Assembly: GCF_017491605.1 (NCBI RefSeq) | Contig: NZ_JAFGYY010000003.1 | Coordinates: 124,001-188,000 of the forward strand | Direction of reading: 5' to 3' | DNA: 64,000 bases | Source of the DNA: Pseudomonas sp. 30_B | GTDB taxonomy: Bacteria > Pseudomonadota > Gammaproteobacteria > Pseudomonadales > Pseudomonadaceae | In this document: one piece after another, positions 40,834 through 53,032 of the stretch | How the letters are laid out: every line of letters begins with the position of its first letter | Position numbering within the stretch: the first letter of the stretch is position 1 | Notes under the pieces: model-generated | What the model saw: only the letters and a program-made list of their open reading frames with translations | What the model was told of the DNA's origin: nothing | Databases searched by the model: none | Translations under genes and position numbers: made by a program

Positions 40834-42644
40834 ATACCGCTGTTCTCCAGCGGTTGCACCTGGCCGTTCTTGAACTCGGCCCAGGGCAGGTGACGCTCGA
40901 CGCGCTGGCCTGCGTTTACGCTCAGGGTGCCGGTCAGGCCGTCGAGCTGCATGCTCGGCACGGCTTTGAGCTCCGGCAGGCGCGGGGCCAGCTGGTAGGC
41001 GTCGGCACCCATGGCGTAGAGGCGACCGAGGCTGCCGTTGGCGGCCGGCCATTGTGCCGCGACCTGTTGGCGCAGCGCGTTGTTCGGCTCCAGCAGCCAC
41101 GGGGTTTCGCAGAAGCGGATGCCGTTCAGGTCCTGGTCCTGTGCCGGGTTGTTCACGCCGCTGTACAGGTTGGAGGTGGCGTAGACCGGCAGGTCGCCCG
41201 CGTACTGGAAGGCCAGGGTCGGCTTGATCTGGCGAGCCTGTTGCGGAGTGGCGGCGAGGAAGATGAAGTCGATGTCCTGGCGGCGCGACGGCTGGGTGTC
41301 GACGCTGCTGTCGAGCACGCCCTGCAGGCGCTTGGCGCGCCCTTCGCTCTGGCGCAGTTGCAGCAGGTCGGCGATCTGGCGGGCCAGCTCTACCGGCTGG
41401 TCGACGTGTTCGGCGGCGATCAGGGTGCCGCCGGCGGCTTGCCAGTTGCGGCTGAAGGAGGCCAGTACACGGTCGCCCCATTCGCCACGCGGCACCAGGG
41501 CCACGGCGCGGCGCATGCCGTCGCTCCAGGCGCGATTGGCGACTTCGCGGGCTTCGTCCTCGGCGGACAGACCGAACTGGAACAATTGGGCCGGGCCTTC
41601 CTGGTTGCCGTCGCTGTAGTTCAGGGCGAGGGTGGTGATCGGCAGTTGCTGCTGGCTGTTCAATTGCTTGACCAGGTTCTTCTCCAGCGGGCCTACGACC
41701 AGCTGTACGCCGTCGGCCTGGGCCTGGCGGTAGAACTCATCCAGCGAGCGAACCTGGCTGCTGTCGTAGATCTTGATCGCCGGCTGTGCCTGACCGCCTT
41801 GCTGGGCCTGATAGTGGGCGGCCAGGAAGCCGTCCTGCAGGGCGCGGGCCACGGAGGCCAGCTGGCCTTGCTGCGGCAGCAGCAGGCCGATGGTGTTCAG
41901 CGGCTGGGCGGCCAGGGACTTCAGCTTGGTCAGGGCGTCCGGCAGTTGCTTGGCGGCCGGGTGGTCGGGGTTCTGGGCGACCCACTTGTCGATGTTGGAT
42001 TGCTGTTCCTTCAACGTCGACGAGGTCTTGGTGATGCGTGCCAGCTCCAGCCAGCCGTTCAGGTCGCCTTCGTTGGCGGTGGGCTGCAATTGCTCGACCG
42101 GCAGGCCGGAGACCAGGGTCCAGATGGCTTCGTGGTTGCTCTTGCTGGCTTCGGCGTTGAGCAGCGGGTCGATGAACACGCGCTCGCGGGCAGCGCTCAG
42201 GGCCTGGCCGTCGGCGGCCAGTGCGAGGGCCTTGACCATCCCGGCGCGGGCCTGCAGGTCGGTCGGCATTTCACCCAGGCGCTGGAAGTTGGGATTCTCG
42301 AAAGCCTTCAGCGCTGCCTTGGGTTTGTTGCGGGCCAGTTCGAGCTGGGCGCGCAGGGTGCTGGCGAAGACCTGCTGGGCCGGCTTCAGGCTGTCCATCG
42401 GCGTCTGGTCGAGGATCTGGGTGGAGCGGCCGAAGTCCTTTTGCTTATAGGCAAGGTCTGCTGCGGAAAGACGCAGCACGGCGGCTTCGTCAGGCTTGGC
42501 GGTGGAGGCCTGCTGTAGCAGCTGTTCGATGCTGGCATCCGGGGTGCGCGGCAGTTCGCCGAGATTGGACGACGGGGAAGTGGCGCAGGCGGTGAGCAGA
42601 CCGGCAAGGAACAGAGCGGAAAGCGGACGCAGGCGAGCGATCAT
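40830..42644 (-). CDS. lpoA: Penicillin-binding protein activator LpoA (LppC family)
   Basis: A 604-residue outer-membrane lipoprotein. Lipobox is AGLLTAC (Cys near residue 20), then an N-terminal TPR-like helical domain (about 30-260) and a C-terminal periplasmic-binding-protein-like domain (about 270-600). In E. coli LpoA reaches through peptidoglycan to activate PBP1a. Start at 42644 (MIARLRPLSAL) chosen since it yields the lipoprotein signal. Divergent from rsmI. Confidence 0.93.
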
Positions 42645-42679
42645 ATCGGGCTTCTCGTGACGCATTCAAAGAACTGGCG

Positions 42680-42735
42680 ATTGTACCCAAGCGGCGAGGG
42701 TGACGCGATGGCGGCAGGCGGAAACGGGATACAAT
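42680..42735. promoter_or_regulatory. Divergent -10 elements of lpoA and rsmI
   Basis: TACAAT on the minus strand at 42685-42680 (36 bases from lpoA) and TACAAT on the plus strand at 42730-42735 (37 bases from rsmI). -35 elements are weak on both sides. Confidence 0.4.
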
Positions 42736-42771
42736 GCGTCTTTTCCGACACTCCCGGCGAGGTTCTCCCGC

Positions 42772-43620
42772 GTGACCTTCGGCACTCTCTATGTAGTGGC
42801 TACCCCCATCGGCAATCTGGACGACATCAGCGCCCGCGCGCTCAAGGTGCTGCGCGACGTGTCGCTGATCGCCGCCGAAGACACCCGTCACTCGGTGCGC
42901 CTGCTGCAGCATTTCGGCATCGAAACGCCGCTGGCTGCCTGTCATGAGCACAATGAGCGCGAGCAGGGTGGCCGCTTCCTGACCAGGCTGCAGGCGGGTG
43001 ATGACGTGGCGCTGATCTCCGATGCGGGCACTCCGCTGATTTCCGATCCGGGTTATCACCTGGTGCGCCAGGCGCGCGCCGCGGGCGTCCAGGTGGTTCC
43101 GGTGCCGGGCGCCTGTGCGCTGATCGCCGCGTTGTCCGCAGCCGGGCTGCCGTCGGACCGTTTCGTTTTCGAGGGCTTCCTGCCAGCCAAGGCGGCTGGG
43201 CGTCGTGGTCGCCTGGAGGGGCTGCTGGAGGAGCCGCGCACCTTGATCTTCTATGAGGCGCCGCACCGACTGCTGGAATGCATCGAGGACATGGCGTCGA
43301 TCTTCGGCAGCGAGCGCCCGGCGGTGATGGCGCGTGAGTTGACCAAGACCTTCGAGACCCTGAAGGGGCTGCCGCTGGGCGAGTTGCGCGAGTTCGTCGC
43401 CGCCGACAGCAACCAGCAGCGCGGCGAGTGTGTGTTGTTGGTGGCGGGCAAACCGGCGCCAGAGGGGGATGAGGTGGTGGATGCGCAGACATTGCGCGTG
43501 CTCGACCTGCTGCTGGCCGAACTGCCGGTGAAGCGTGCGGCAGCGCTGGCGGCGGAGATCACCGGAGCGCGCAAGAACCAGCTGTACCAGATCGCGCTGG
43601 AGCGCCAGGGCAAGGCTTGA
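42772..43620 (+). CDS. rsmI: 16S rRNA (cytidine1402-2'-O)-methyltransferase
   Basis: A 282-residue tetrapyrrole-methylase-fold enzyme modifying C1402 in the 30S P site together with RsmH (encoded 1.2 kb downstream). Motifs: [34 protein letters not shown]. The start is GTG at 42772, with GCGAGG 9 bases upstream. Directly followed by rnpB. Confidence 0.96.
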   Translation: MTFGTLYVVATPIGNLDDISARALKVLRDVSLIAAEDTRHSVRLLQHFGIETPLAACHEHNEREQGGRFLTRLQAGDDVALISDAGTPLISDPGYHLVRQARAAGVQVVPVPGACALIAALSAAGLPSDRFVFEGFLPAKAAGRRGRLEGLLEEPRTLIFYEAPHRLLECIEDMASIFGSERPAVMARELTKTFETLKGLPLGELREFVAADSNQQRGECVLLVAGKPAPEGDEVVDAQTLRVLDLLLAELPVKRAAALAAEITGARKNQLYQIALERQGKA

Positions 43621-43660
43621 GCTTGTTCTGCGCCTCGCCAACCGCTAACCTTACGAACTG

Positions 43661-44014
43661 AGAGTTGGTTGGACAGTCGCTGTTTCGTGGTGTTCCATCA
43701 CGGGGTGGAGGAAAGTCCGGGCTCCATAGGGCAGAGTGCCAGGTAACGCCTGGGAGGCGCGAGCCTACGGAAAGTGCCACAGAAAATAACCGCCTAAGCG
43801 CATCAGCGCCGGTAAGGGTGAAAAGGTGCGGTAAGAGCGCACCGCACGGCTGGCAACAGTTCGTGGCTAGGTAAACCCCACTCGGAGCAAGACCAAATAG
43901 GAATCCATTGGCGCGGCCCGCGTTGGATTCGGGTAGGTCGCTTGAGGCATACAGTGATGTATGTCCCAGAGGAATGGCTGTCCTCGACAGAACCCGGCTT
44001 ACAGACCGACTCTC
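43661..44014 (+). ncRNA. rnpB: RNase P RNA, bacterial type A
   Basis: The catalytic RNA that trims tRNA 5' leaders. Conserved elements are readable in order: 5' helix AGAGTTGGTTGGACAG pairing with GACCGACTCT at the 3' end, GAGGAAAGTCCGGGCTCC (about 43728-43745), the ACAGAAAATAACCGCC region, GGTAAGGGTGAAAAGGTGCG, GGTAAACCCC, and AGAGGAATGGCTGTCC before the final helix. Ends are set by the closing stem and are good to a few bases. Its terminator is probably the strong hairpin at 44100. Confidence 0.97.
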
Positions 44015-44040
44015 ACCACTTTTCCCCCACTTCTTCCCAC
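44015..44040 (-). promoter_or_regulatory. Antisense GTGGG array at rnpB 3' end (MraZ-box-like)
   Basis: Read on the minus strand: GTGGG (44040-44036), 5 bases, GTGGG (44030-44026), 6 bases, GTGGT (44019-44015). This is nearly the MraZ operator layout. Function unproven. Confidence 0.35.
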
Positions 44041-44099
44041 CATGACCATTTGTCGCTGATTGGAAGAAGTTACAAACTTAAGAAATCACTTTAAGTGTG

Positions 44100-44131
44100 A
44101 AAGCCCAGTGTTTTGAAAACACTGGGCTTTT
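44100..44131 (+). terminator. Terminator downstream of rnpB
   Basis: AAGCCCAGTGTTTT with its exact complement around a single G, followed by TTTT. Lies about 85 bases after the mature 3' end. Confidence 0.88.
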
Positions 44132-44221
44132 CTCGTTCCAGGCGCGTCAAATTTCCTCCCGAAACCTTCCAAAAGCACGCTAAATCTCGGTCCTGTAAGG
44201 ATTTTTCCCCTCTGGCTCGCC

Positions 44222-44251
44222 TTGACGGTGGGGAGCGCGGATTTCTATAGT
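44222..44251 (+). promoter_or_regulatory. dcw (mra) promoter
   Basis: TTGACG (44222-44227), 18-base spacer, TATAGT (44246-44251). Leader about 70 bases to the mraZ start. The interval 44132-44221 holds nothing else I recognise. Confidence 0.75.
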
Positions 44252-44259
44252 GTGCGGAA

Positions 44260-44284
44260 GTGGTACGAAGTGGGTAAAAGTGGG
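44260..44284 (+). promoter_or_regulatory. MraZ operator boxes
   Basis: GTGGT (44260-44264), GTGGG (44270-44274) and GTGGG (44280-44284), exact 10-bp period, just downstream of the promoter. This is the known MraZ autorepression site layout. Confidence 0.85.
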
Positions 44285-44325
44285 ATCAACAGGCATGGAT
44301 AGCCAACCACAGGGGAAGCGCTGAC

Positions 44326-44781
44326 GTGTTTCGCGGAGCTAACGCCATCAGTCTCGACGCCAAAGGGCGCCTCGCGATGCCGAGTCGGTATCGTGACGAG
44401 CTCGTTTCGCGTTGCAATGGCCAGCTCATCGTCACCATCGATGCCGTCGACACCTGCCTCACCGTATACCCCCTCCCTGAATGGGAGCTCATCGAAGCCA
44501 AGCTGCGTGAACTGCCGTCGCTGCGTGAAGAAACGCGGCGCCTGCAGCGTTTGCTGATTGGCAATGCCGTGGACATCGAGCTGGATAGCGCCGGGCGCTT
44601 TCTCGTTCCGCCGCGGCTTCGCGAATACGCCGGCCTGGACAAGCGGGCGATGCTGGTCGGCCAGCTGAACAAGTTCCAGCTGTGGGACGAAGACAAGTGG
44701 AATGTGGTTGCCGAGGCCGATCTCGCAGCCATCAAAGAGCCCGGCGGCCTGCCGGATGAACTGCGCGACCTTATTCTGTGA
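44326..44781 (+). CDS. mraZ: Transcriptional regulator MraZ
   Basis: A 151-residue AbrB-like DNA-binding protein with two tandem MraZ repeats ([16 protein letters not shown] and [16 protein letters not shown]). It represses its own division/cell-wall operon by binding the GTGGK repeats found at 44260-44284. The start is GTG at 44326. First gene of the dcw cluster; its stop overlaps the rsmH start. Confidence 0.96.
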   Translation: MFRGANAISLDAKGRLAMPSRYRDELVSRCNGQLIVTIDAVDTCLTVYPLPEWELIEAKLRELPSLREETRRLQRLLIGNAVDIELDSAGRFLVPPRLREYAGLDKRAMLVGQLNKFQLWDEDKWNVVAEADLAAIKEPGGLPDELRDLIL

Positions 44782-45727
44782 GCCTGCCTGTGACCAGTAC
44801 CTTCCAACACATCACCGTTCTACTCGAGGAGGCCGTCGAAGCGCTGGCCCCCGTGGCGGACGGCCGCTATGTGGATGGAACCTTCGGAAGGGGAGGGCAC
44901 AGCCGCGCCTTGCTTGGCAAGCTCGGGCCGGGCGGTCAACTGCTCGGGTTCGACAAGGACCCCCAAGCGATCGCGACGGGAAAAACACTGGCGGCCGAAG
45001 ACGGCCGCTTCGTCATTGTGCAAAGGTCCTTCGCCGAGATGGCCGAAGAGTTCACCGCGCGCGGCCTGCAAGGCAGCGTGAACGGCGTGCTGCTGGACCT
45101 GGGCGTGTCCTCGCCGCAGCTGGATGATCCGGAGCGCGGCTTCAGCTTCCTCAATGACGGCCCGCTGGACATGCGCATGAATCCGGACCAGGGCGTCAGC
45201 GCCGCGCAGTGGATCGCCACTGCCGCGGAGGACGAGATCGCCCGTGTGTTCAAGGATTACGGCGAAGAGCGCTTCGCCAAGCGCATGGCGCGCGCCATCG
45301 TGCAGCGCCGTGCGGAAAAGCCGTTCGAGCGCACTGCCGACCTGGCTGCCGTGATCACCGAGGCCAATCCGGCCTGGGAGAAAGGCAAGAACCCTGCGAC
45401 CCGCGCCTTCCAGGGGCTGCGTATCTTCATCAACAACGAGCTGGGCGATCTGGAGCGTGGTCTCGACGCCGCGCTGGAAGGCCTGGCCGTGGGCGGTCGC
45501 CTGGTCGTGATCAGCTTCCACTCGCTGGAAGACCGCATCGTCAAGCAGTTCATGCGCAAGCAGGTGAAAGGCGAGGCGGACAACCTGCCGCGCAACCTGC
45601 CGATTCAGGTCAAGCCCTTCGAGCCGCGCCTGAAACTGGTCGGCAAGCCGGTCTACGCCTCCGAGGCCGAGCTGAAGGCCAACCCGCGCTCCCGCAGCGC
45701 GGTCATGCGCATTGCGGAGAAGCTGAG

Positions 45728-45731
<4 letters not shown>
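44778..45731 (+). CDS. rsmH: 16S rRNA (cytosine1402-N4)-methyltransferase
   Basis: A 317-residue SAM methyltransferase. The SAM site [14 protein letters not shown] is near residue 33, [20 protein letters not shown] is the family signature, and [15 protein letters not shown] follows. It modifies the same nucleotide as RsmI. The start is GTG at 44778, overlapping mraZ; a second GTG at 44790 would also leave a complete protein. Confidence 0.97.
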
Positions 45732-47768
<2,037 letters not shown>

Positions 47769-47769
<1 letters not shown>

Positions 47770-49232
47770 TGCCGATGAGCCTGAACCAACTGCTGCCGCA
47801 AGCTGAAAGCGGCGAGCTGATCCGCGAGCTGACCCTGGATAGCCGCACCGTGAAGCCGGGTGACCTGTTCCTGGCCGTGCCGGGTGGTCGCCAGGATGGC
47901 CGCGCGCACATTGCCGCTGCGCTCACGCAGGGTGCCGCTGCCGTCGCTTACGAGGCCGAAGGCGCTGCAGATCTGCCGCCCAGCGATGTGCCGATGATCG
48001 CCATCAAGGGCCTGGCCAGGCAGCTCTCCGCCATCGCCGGGCGCTTCTATGGCGAGCCGAGCCGCGGCGTCGACCTAGTCGGCGTGACCGGAACCAACGG
48101 CAAGACCAGCGTCAGCCAGCTGGTTGCCCAGGCGCTGGACCTGCTGGGCGAGCGCTGCGGCATCGTCGGCACCCTCGGCACCGGTTTCTACGGCGCGCTG
48201 GAAAGCGGCCGTCATACCACCCCGGACCCGCTTGCGGTGCAGGCGACCCTGGCGCGCCTGAAGCAGGGCGGTGCCAAGGCGGTGGCCATGGAAGTGTCGT
48301 CCCACGGCCTGGAGCAGGGGCGCGTCGCCGCGCTGGGCTTCGACGTGGCGGTGTTCACCAACCTGTCCCGCGACCATCTGGACTACCACGGTTCGATGGA
48401 AGCCTACGGCAACGCCAAGGCCAGGCTGTTCACCTGGGAAGGCCTGCGCTGCCGGGTGATCAACCTGGACGACGACTTCGGTCGTCAACTGGCCGCCCAG
48501 TCTCACGAATCCCGCCTGATGGGCTACAGCCTGGTCGACCCGTCGGCCTACATCTATTGCCGCGAAGCCACGTTCAGCGATGCGGGCGTACAGGCGCAGA
48601 TCGTCACTCCGCAAGGCGAGGGCCTGCTGCGCAGCTCGCTGCTGGGCAAGTTCAACCTGAGCAACCTGCTGGCTGTGGTCGGCGCGCTGCTGGGCCTGGA
48701 TTACCCGCTGGGCGAAGTGCTCAAGGTGCTGCCGCAACTGGAAGGCCCGATCGGCCGCATGCAGCGCCTGGGTGGCGGCGAGAAGCCGCTGGTGGTGGTC
48801 GATTACGCCCACACCCCGGATGCCCTGGAGAAGGTCCTGCTGGCCCTGCGCCCGCACGTGCACGGCCAACTGCTCTGCCTGTTCGGCTGTGGCGGCGACC
48901 GTGACAGCGGCAAGCGCCCGATCATGGCGCAGATCGCCGAGCAGCATGCCGACCGCGTGCTGGTGACCGACGACAACCCGCGCACCGAGAAGAGCGACGC
49001 GATCATCGCCGACATTCGCGCCGGTTTCGCTAAGCCCGAGTCTGTCGAGTTCGTTCCTGGTCGTGGCGACGCGATTGCTCGCCTGATCGCCTCCGCCGGC
49101 GTCGATGACGTCGTGCTGCTGGCCGGCAAGGGCCATGAGGATTACCAGGAGATCGACGGTGTTCGCCATCCGTTCTCCGATCTGGATCAAGCCGCCAAGG
49201 CGCTGGCTGCCTGGGAGGTGAAGCGTGCTTAA
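47769..49232 (+). CDS. murE: UDP-MurNAc-tripeptide synthetase (meso-DAP adding)
   Basis: A 487-residue Mur ligase. P-loop GVTGTNGKTSVSQL is near residue 107. The DNPR motif in VTDDNPRTEKSD (about residue 403) marks meso-diaminopimelate rather than lysine as the substrate, so the wall is A1gamma type. Overlaps ftsI by one base and murF by eight. Confidence 0.98.
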
Positions 49233-50589
49233 GCCCCTGTCGCTCAACGAAGTCGCCGGCGCGCTCGAAGGCCGTGTGGTTGGCGCGGACGTCGCCTTCG
49301 ACGCCGTGAGCACCGACAGCCGTGCCATCGTGCCGGGCCAGCTGTTCATCGCCCTGACCGGTCCGCGATTCGACGGCCATGACTACCTGGCCGACGTCGC
49401 CACCAAGGGTGCCGTTGCCGCGCTGGTGGAACGTGAAGTGGCTGGTGCGCCGCTGCCGCAGCTGGTCGTGAAAGACACCCGTATCGCGCTGGGTCGACTG
49501 GGCGCGCTGAATCGCGATGCCTTCACCGGCCGCGTCGCCGCCGTCACTGGTTCCAGCGGCAAGACCACCGTGAAGGAAATGCTCGCCAGCATCCTGCGTA
49601 CCCAGGGCGATGTCCTGGCAACCCGGGGCAACCTGAACAATGACCTCGGCGCGCCGCTGACCCTGCTGCAGCTGGCACCCGAGCACAGGAGTGCAGTCAT
49701 CGAGCTGGGTGCTAATCGTGTCGGCGAGATCGCCTACACGGTCGCGCTGACCCGTCCTCAGGTTGCCATCATCACCAATGCCGGCACCGCCCACGTGGGC
49801 GAGTTCGGCGGGCAGGACAAGATCGTCCTGGCCAAGGGCGAGATTCTCGAAGGGCTGGCCACCGACGGCGTGGCCATCCTCAATCGCGACGACAAGGCCT
49901 TCGACACCTGGCAGGCCCGCGCCGCCGGTCGCCGCGTTTCCAGCTTCGGCCTGCACGACGTCCGCGCCGACTTCCGCGCCAGCGACGTGCAGCGCGATGC
50001 CCGTGGTTGCCCGGGCTTCACCCTGCACGGCCCGGCGGGCGAGGCGCACATCCAGCTGAATCTGCTGGGTGAGCACAATGTCACCAATGCCCTGGCCGCC
50101 ATCGCTGCCGCCCACGCCCTTGGCGTGCCGCTGGTCGGGATGGTTTCCGGCCTGCAGAACCTGCAGCCGGTCAAAGGCCGCGCCGTAGCCCAACTGGCGA
50201 CGAACGGCATGCGTGTGATCGACGACAGCTACAACGCCAACCCGGCTTCAATCTGCGCAGCGATTGATATACTCGCCGGCTTTTCCGGCCGGACCGTCCT
50301 GGTCCTTGGGGACATGGGCGAGCTGGGGGCTTGGGCAGAGTCTTCCCACCGTGAAGTGGGGGCTTATGCCCTGGGCAAAGTCACCGCGCTCTACGCCGTC
50401 GGACCGCTGATGAGCCACGCCGTGCAGGCGTTCGGTTCCGCGGGCCGGCACTTCGCCGATCAGGCCAGCCTGATCAGCGCCCTGGCCGACGAGGCCTCGA
50501 CAACCACCATTCTGATCAAGGGTTCCCGCAGCGCGGCGATGGACAAGGTCGTCGCGGCGCTGTGCGGTTCCTCCGAGGAGAGTCACTAA
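49225..50589 (+). CDS. murF: UDP-MurNAc-pentapeptide synthetase (D-Ala-D-Ala adding)
   Basis: A 454-residue Mur ligase with P-loop TGSSGKTTVKEML near residue 110. The start is GTG at 49225, inside the murE end, with GGGAGG about 9 bases upstream. Joins D-Ala-D-Ala (made by Ddl at 56738) to the tripeptide. Ends directly at mraY with no gap. Confidence 0.97.
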   Translation: MLKPLSLNEVAGALEGRVVGADVAFDAVSTDSRAIVPGQLFIALTGPRFDGHDYLADVATKGAVAALVEREVAGAPLPQLVVKDTRIALGRLGALNRDAFTGRVAAVTGSSGKTTVKEMLASILRTQGDVLATRGNLNNDLGAPLTLLQLAPEHRSAVIELGANRVGEIAYTVALTRPQVAIITNAGTAHVGEFGGQDKIVLAKGEILEGLATDGVAILNRDDKAFDTWQARAAGRRVSSFGLHDVRADFRASDVQRDARGCPGFTLHGPAGEAHIQLNLLGEHNVTNALAAIAAAHALGVPLVGMVSGLQNLQPVKGRAVAQLATNGMRVIDDSYNANPASICAAIDILAGFSGRTVLVLGDMGELGAWAESSHREVGAYALGKVTALYAVGPLMSHAVQAFGSAGRHFADQASLISALADEASTTTILIKGSRSAAMDKVVAALCGSSEESH

Positions 50590-51672
50590 ATGCTGCTGCT
50601 GCTCGCCGAGTACCTGCAACAGTTCCACAAGGGCTTCGGCGTCTTCCAGTACCTGACCCTGCGCGGCATCCTGAGCGTGCTGACCGCGCTCGTCCTGTCG
50701 CTGTGGCTGGGGCCGTGGATGATCCGCACCCTGCAGATCCGCCAGATCGGCCAGGCCGTTCGCAACGACGGTCCGCAATCGCACCTGTCGAAGAAGGGCA
50801 CCCCGACCATGGGTGGGGCGCTGATCCTCACCGCCATCGCCATCAGTACCCTGCTGTGGGCTGACTGGTCGAATCGCTACGTCTGGGTCGTGCTGGCCGT
50901 GACCCTGCTGTTCGGCGCCATCGGCTGGGTGGATGACTACCGCAAGGTGATCGAGAAGAACTCCCGCGGCCTGCCGAGTCGCTGGAAGTATTTCTGGCAG
51001 TCGGTATTCGGCCTGGGTGCTGCGATCTTCCTTTATATGACGGCCGAGACGCCGGTCGAGACCACCCTGATCGTGCCGCTGCTGAAGAACATCGAGATCC
51101 CGCTGGGCATCTTCTTCGTGGTGCTGACCTACTTCGTGATCGTCGGCTCCAGCAACGCGGTGAACCTGACCGACGGCCTCGACGGCCTGGCCATCATGCC
51201 CACCGTGATGGTCGGCGGCGCGCTGGGCATCTTCTGCTATCTGTCGGGCAACATCAAATTCGCCGAATACCTGCTGATCCCCAGCGTTCCGGGGGCGGGC
51301 GAGCTGATCATCTTCTGCGCCGCCATCGTCGGCGCGGGCCTGGGCTTCCTCTGGTTCAACACCTACCCGGCGCAGGTCTTCATGGGTGACGTCGGCGCTC
51401 TGGCGCTTGGCGCCGCGCTGGGCACCATCGCCGTGATCGTCCGCCAGGAAATCGTGCTGTTCATCATGGGCGGCGTGTTCGTCATGGAAACCCTGTCGGT
51501 GGTGATCCAGGTCGCCTCCTTCAAGTTGACCGGCAAGCGGGTGTTCCGCATGGCGCCGATCCACCACCACTTCGAACTCAAGGGCTGGCCTGAGCCGCGC
51601 GTGATCGTGCGCTTCTGGATCATCACGGTGATTCTCGTGCTGATCGGCCTGGCCACGTTGAAACTGCGTTGA
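50590..51672 (+). CDS. mraY: Phospho-MurNAc-pentapeptide transferase
   Basis: A 360-residue, ten-helix membrane enzyme that forms lipid I. Conserved loops: [20 protein letters not shown] (catalytic Asp pair), [15 protein letters not shown], and [19 protein letters not shown]. Confidence 0.98.
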   Translation: MLLLLAEYLQQFHKGFGVFQYLTLRGILSVLTALVLSLWLGPWMIRTLQIRQIGQAVRNDGPQSHLSKKGTPTMGGALILTAIAISTLLWADWSNRYVWVVLAVTLLFGAIGWVDDYRKVIEKNSRGLPSRWKYFWQSVFGLGAAIFLYMTAETPVETTLIVPLLKNIEIPLGIFFVVLTYFVIVGSSNAVNLTDGLDGLAIMPTVMVGGALGIFCYLSGNIKFAEYLLIPSVPGAGELIIFCAAIVGAGLGFLWFNTYPAQVFMGDVGALALGAALGTIAVIVRQEIVLFIMGGVFVMETLSVVIQVASFKLTGKRVFRMAPIHHHFELKGWPEPRVIVRFWIITVILVLIGLATLKLR

Positions 51673-51685
51673 GGACTGATCGAGC

Positions 51686-53032
51686 ATGAGCCTGATCGCT
51701 TCCGACCAATTCCGCATCGTTGTCGGCCTCGGCAAGAGCGGCATGTCCCTGGTGCGCTACCTGGCGCGCCAGGGTGTGTCCTTTGCCGTGGCCGATACGC
51801 GCGCGAATCCGCCGGAGCTGGCGACCCTGCGCGAGCAGTACCCGCAGGTCGAGGTGCGCTGCGGCGACCTCGACGCCGATTTCCTCTGCCGCGCCTCGGA
51901 GCTCTACGTGAGCCCGGGCCTGTCGCTGCGCGTCCCGGCGCTGGTGGAAGCCGCCGCCCGTGGCGTGCGCATGTCCGGCGACGTCGACCTGTTCGCGCGT
52001 CACGCGAAGGCGCCGATCGTCGCGATCACCGGTTCCAACGCCAAGAGCACCGTCACCACCCTGGTGGGCGACATGGCCAAGGCGGCCGGCAAGCGTGTCG
52101 CCGTCGGCGGCAACCTTGGCACCCCGGCGCTGGACCTGCTGGCCGACGACGTCGAGTTGTACGTGGTGGAGCTGTCCAGCTTCCAGCTGGAAACCTGCGA
52201 GCGCCTGGACGCCGAAGTCGCCACCTGCCTGAACGTCAGCGAAGACCACATGGATCGCTACGACGGCATGGCCGACTACCACCTGGCCAAGCACCGCATC
52301 TTCCGCGGCGCCAGGCAGGTCGTGGTGAACCGTGCCGACGCTCTGAGCCGTCCGCTGATCGCCGACAACGTGCCGTGCTGGACCTTCGGCATCAACAAGC
52401 CTGACTTCAAGGCCTTCGGCCTGATCGAAGAAGACGGCGAGAAGTGGCTGGCCTTCCAGTTCGACAAGCTGATGCCGGCCCGTGAGCTGAAGATTCGCGG
52501 TGCGCACAACCAGTCCAACGCCCTGGCTGCGCTGGCGCTCGGCCATGCCATTGGCCTGCCGTTCGAGCCGATGCTGCAGACCCTGCGCGAGTTCGCCGGT
52601 CTCGCCCACCGCTGCCAGTGGGTGCGCGAGCGCAACGGCGTGAATTACTACGACGACTCCAAGGCCACCAACGTCGGTGCGGCCCTGGCCGCCATCGAAG
52701 GCCTGGGTGCCGATATCGACGGCAAGCTGGTGCTGATCGCCGGTGGCGATGGCAAGGGTGCCGACTTCAGTGACCTGCGCAGCCCCGTGGAACAGCATTG
52801 CCGTGCGGTGGTGCTGCTGGGCCGTGATGCCGAACGGGTCGGTGCGGCCATCGGCAATGCCGTGCCCAAGGTTCGCGTGAATACCCTGGACGAAGCCGTC
52901 GAGCATGCCGCCGACCTGGCGCTGCCGGGCGATGCCGTGCTGCTATCGCCGGCCTGCGCGAGCCTGGACATGTTCAAGAACTACGAAGAGCGCGGCCGTC
53001 TGTTCGCCAAGGCCGTGGAGGAGCTCGCCTGA
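51686..53032 (+). CDS. murD: UDP-MurNAc-L-alanine:D-glutamate ligase
   Basis: A 448-residue Mur ligase adding D-Glu. The P-loop reads GSNAKSTVTTL (about residue 116) rather than the common GTNGKST, a Gly-to-Ala change seen in other pseudomonads. HRCQWVRERNGVNYYDDSKATN is conserved. The stop overlaps the ftsW start by one base. Confidence 0.97.
   Translation: MSLIASDQFRIVVGLGKSGMSLVRYLARQGVSFAVADTRANPPELATLREQYPQVEVRCGDLDADFLCRASELYVSPGLSLRVPALVEAAARGVRMSGDVDLFARHAKAPIVAITGSNAKSTVTTLVGDMAKAAGKRVAVGGNLGTPALDLLADDVELYVVELSSFQLETCERLDAEVATCLNVSEDHMDRYDGMADYHLAKHRIFRGARQVVVNRADALSRPLIADNVPCWTFGINKPDFKAFGLIEEDGEKWLAFQFDKLMPARELKIRGAHNQSNALAALALGHAIGLPFEPMLQTLREFAGLAHRCQWVRERNGVNYYDDSKATNVGAALAAIEGLGADIDGKLVLIAGGDGKGADFSDLRSPVEQHCRAVVLLGRDAERVGAAIGNAVPKVRVNTLDEAVEHAADLALPGDAVLLSPACASLDMFKNYEERGRLFAKAVEELA

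Noticed and set aside
40834..41481. N-terminal extension of yraN
   Set aside because: Pro/Arg/Gly-rich antiframe of lpoA on the same strand; the YraN family begins at about 40833.
44041..44325. Possible small protein between rnpB and mraZ
   Set aside because: Short frames only, no ribosome site; the stretch is accounted for by a terminator, promoter and MraZ boxes.
45209..45727. Upstream extension of the ftsL frame
   Set aside because: Shadow of rsmH in another frame; FtsL is about 97 residues and starts at the ATGA overlap.
51686..53032. MurD P-loop change (GSNAKST) as an inactivating mutation
   Set aside because: The same Gly-to-Ala change is present in functional pseudomonad MurD as far as I know, and the rest of the active site is intact.
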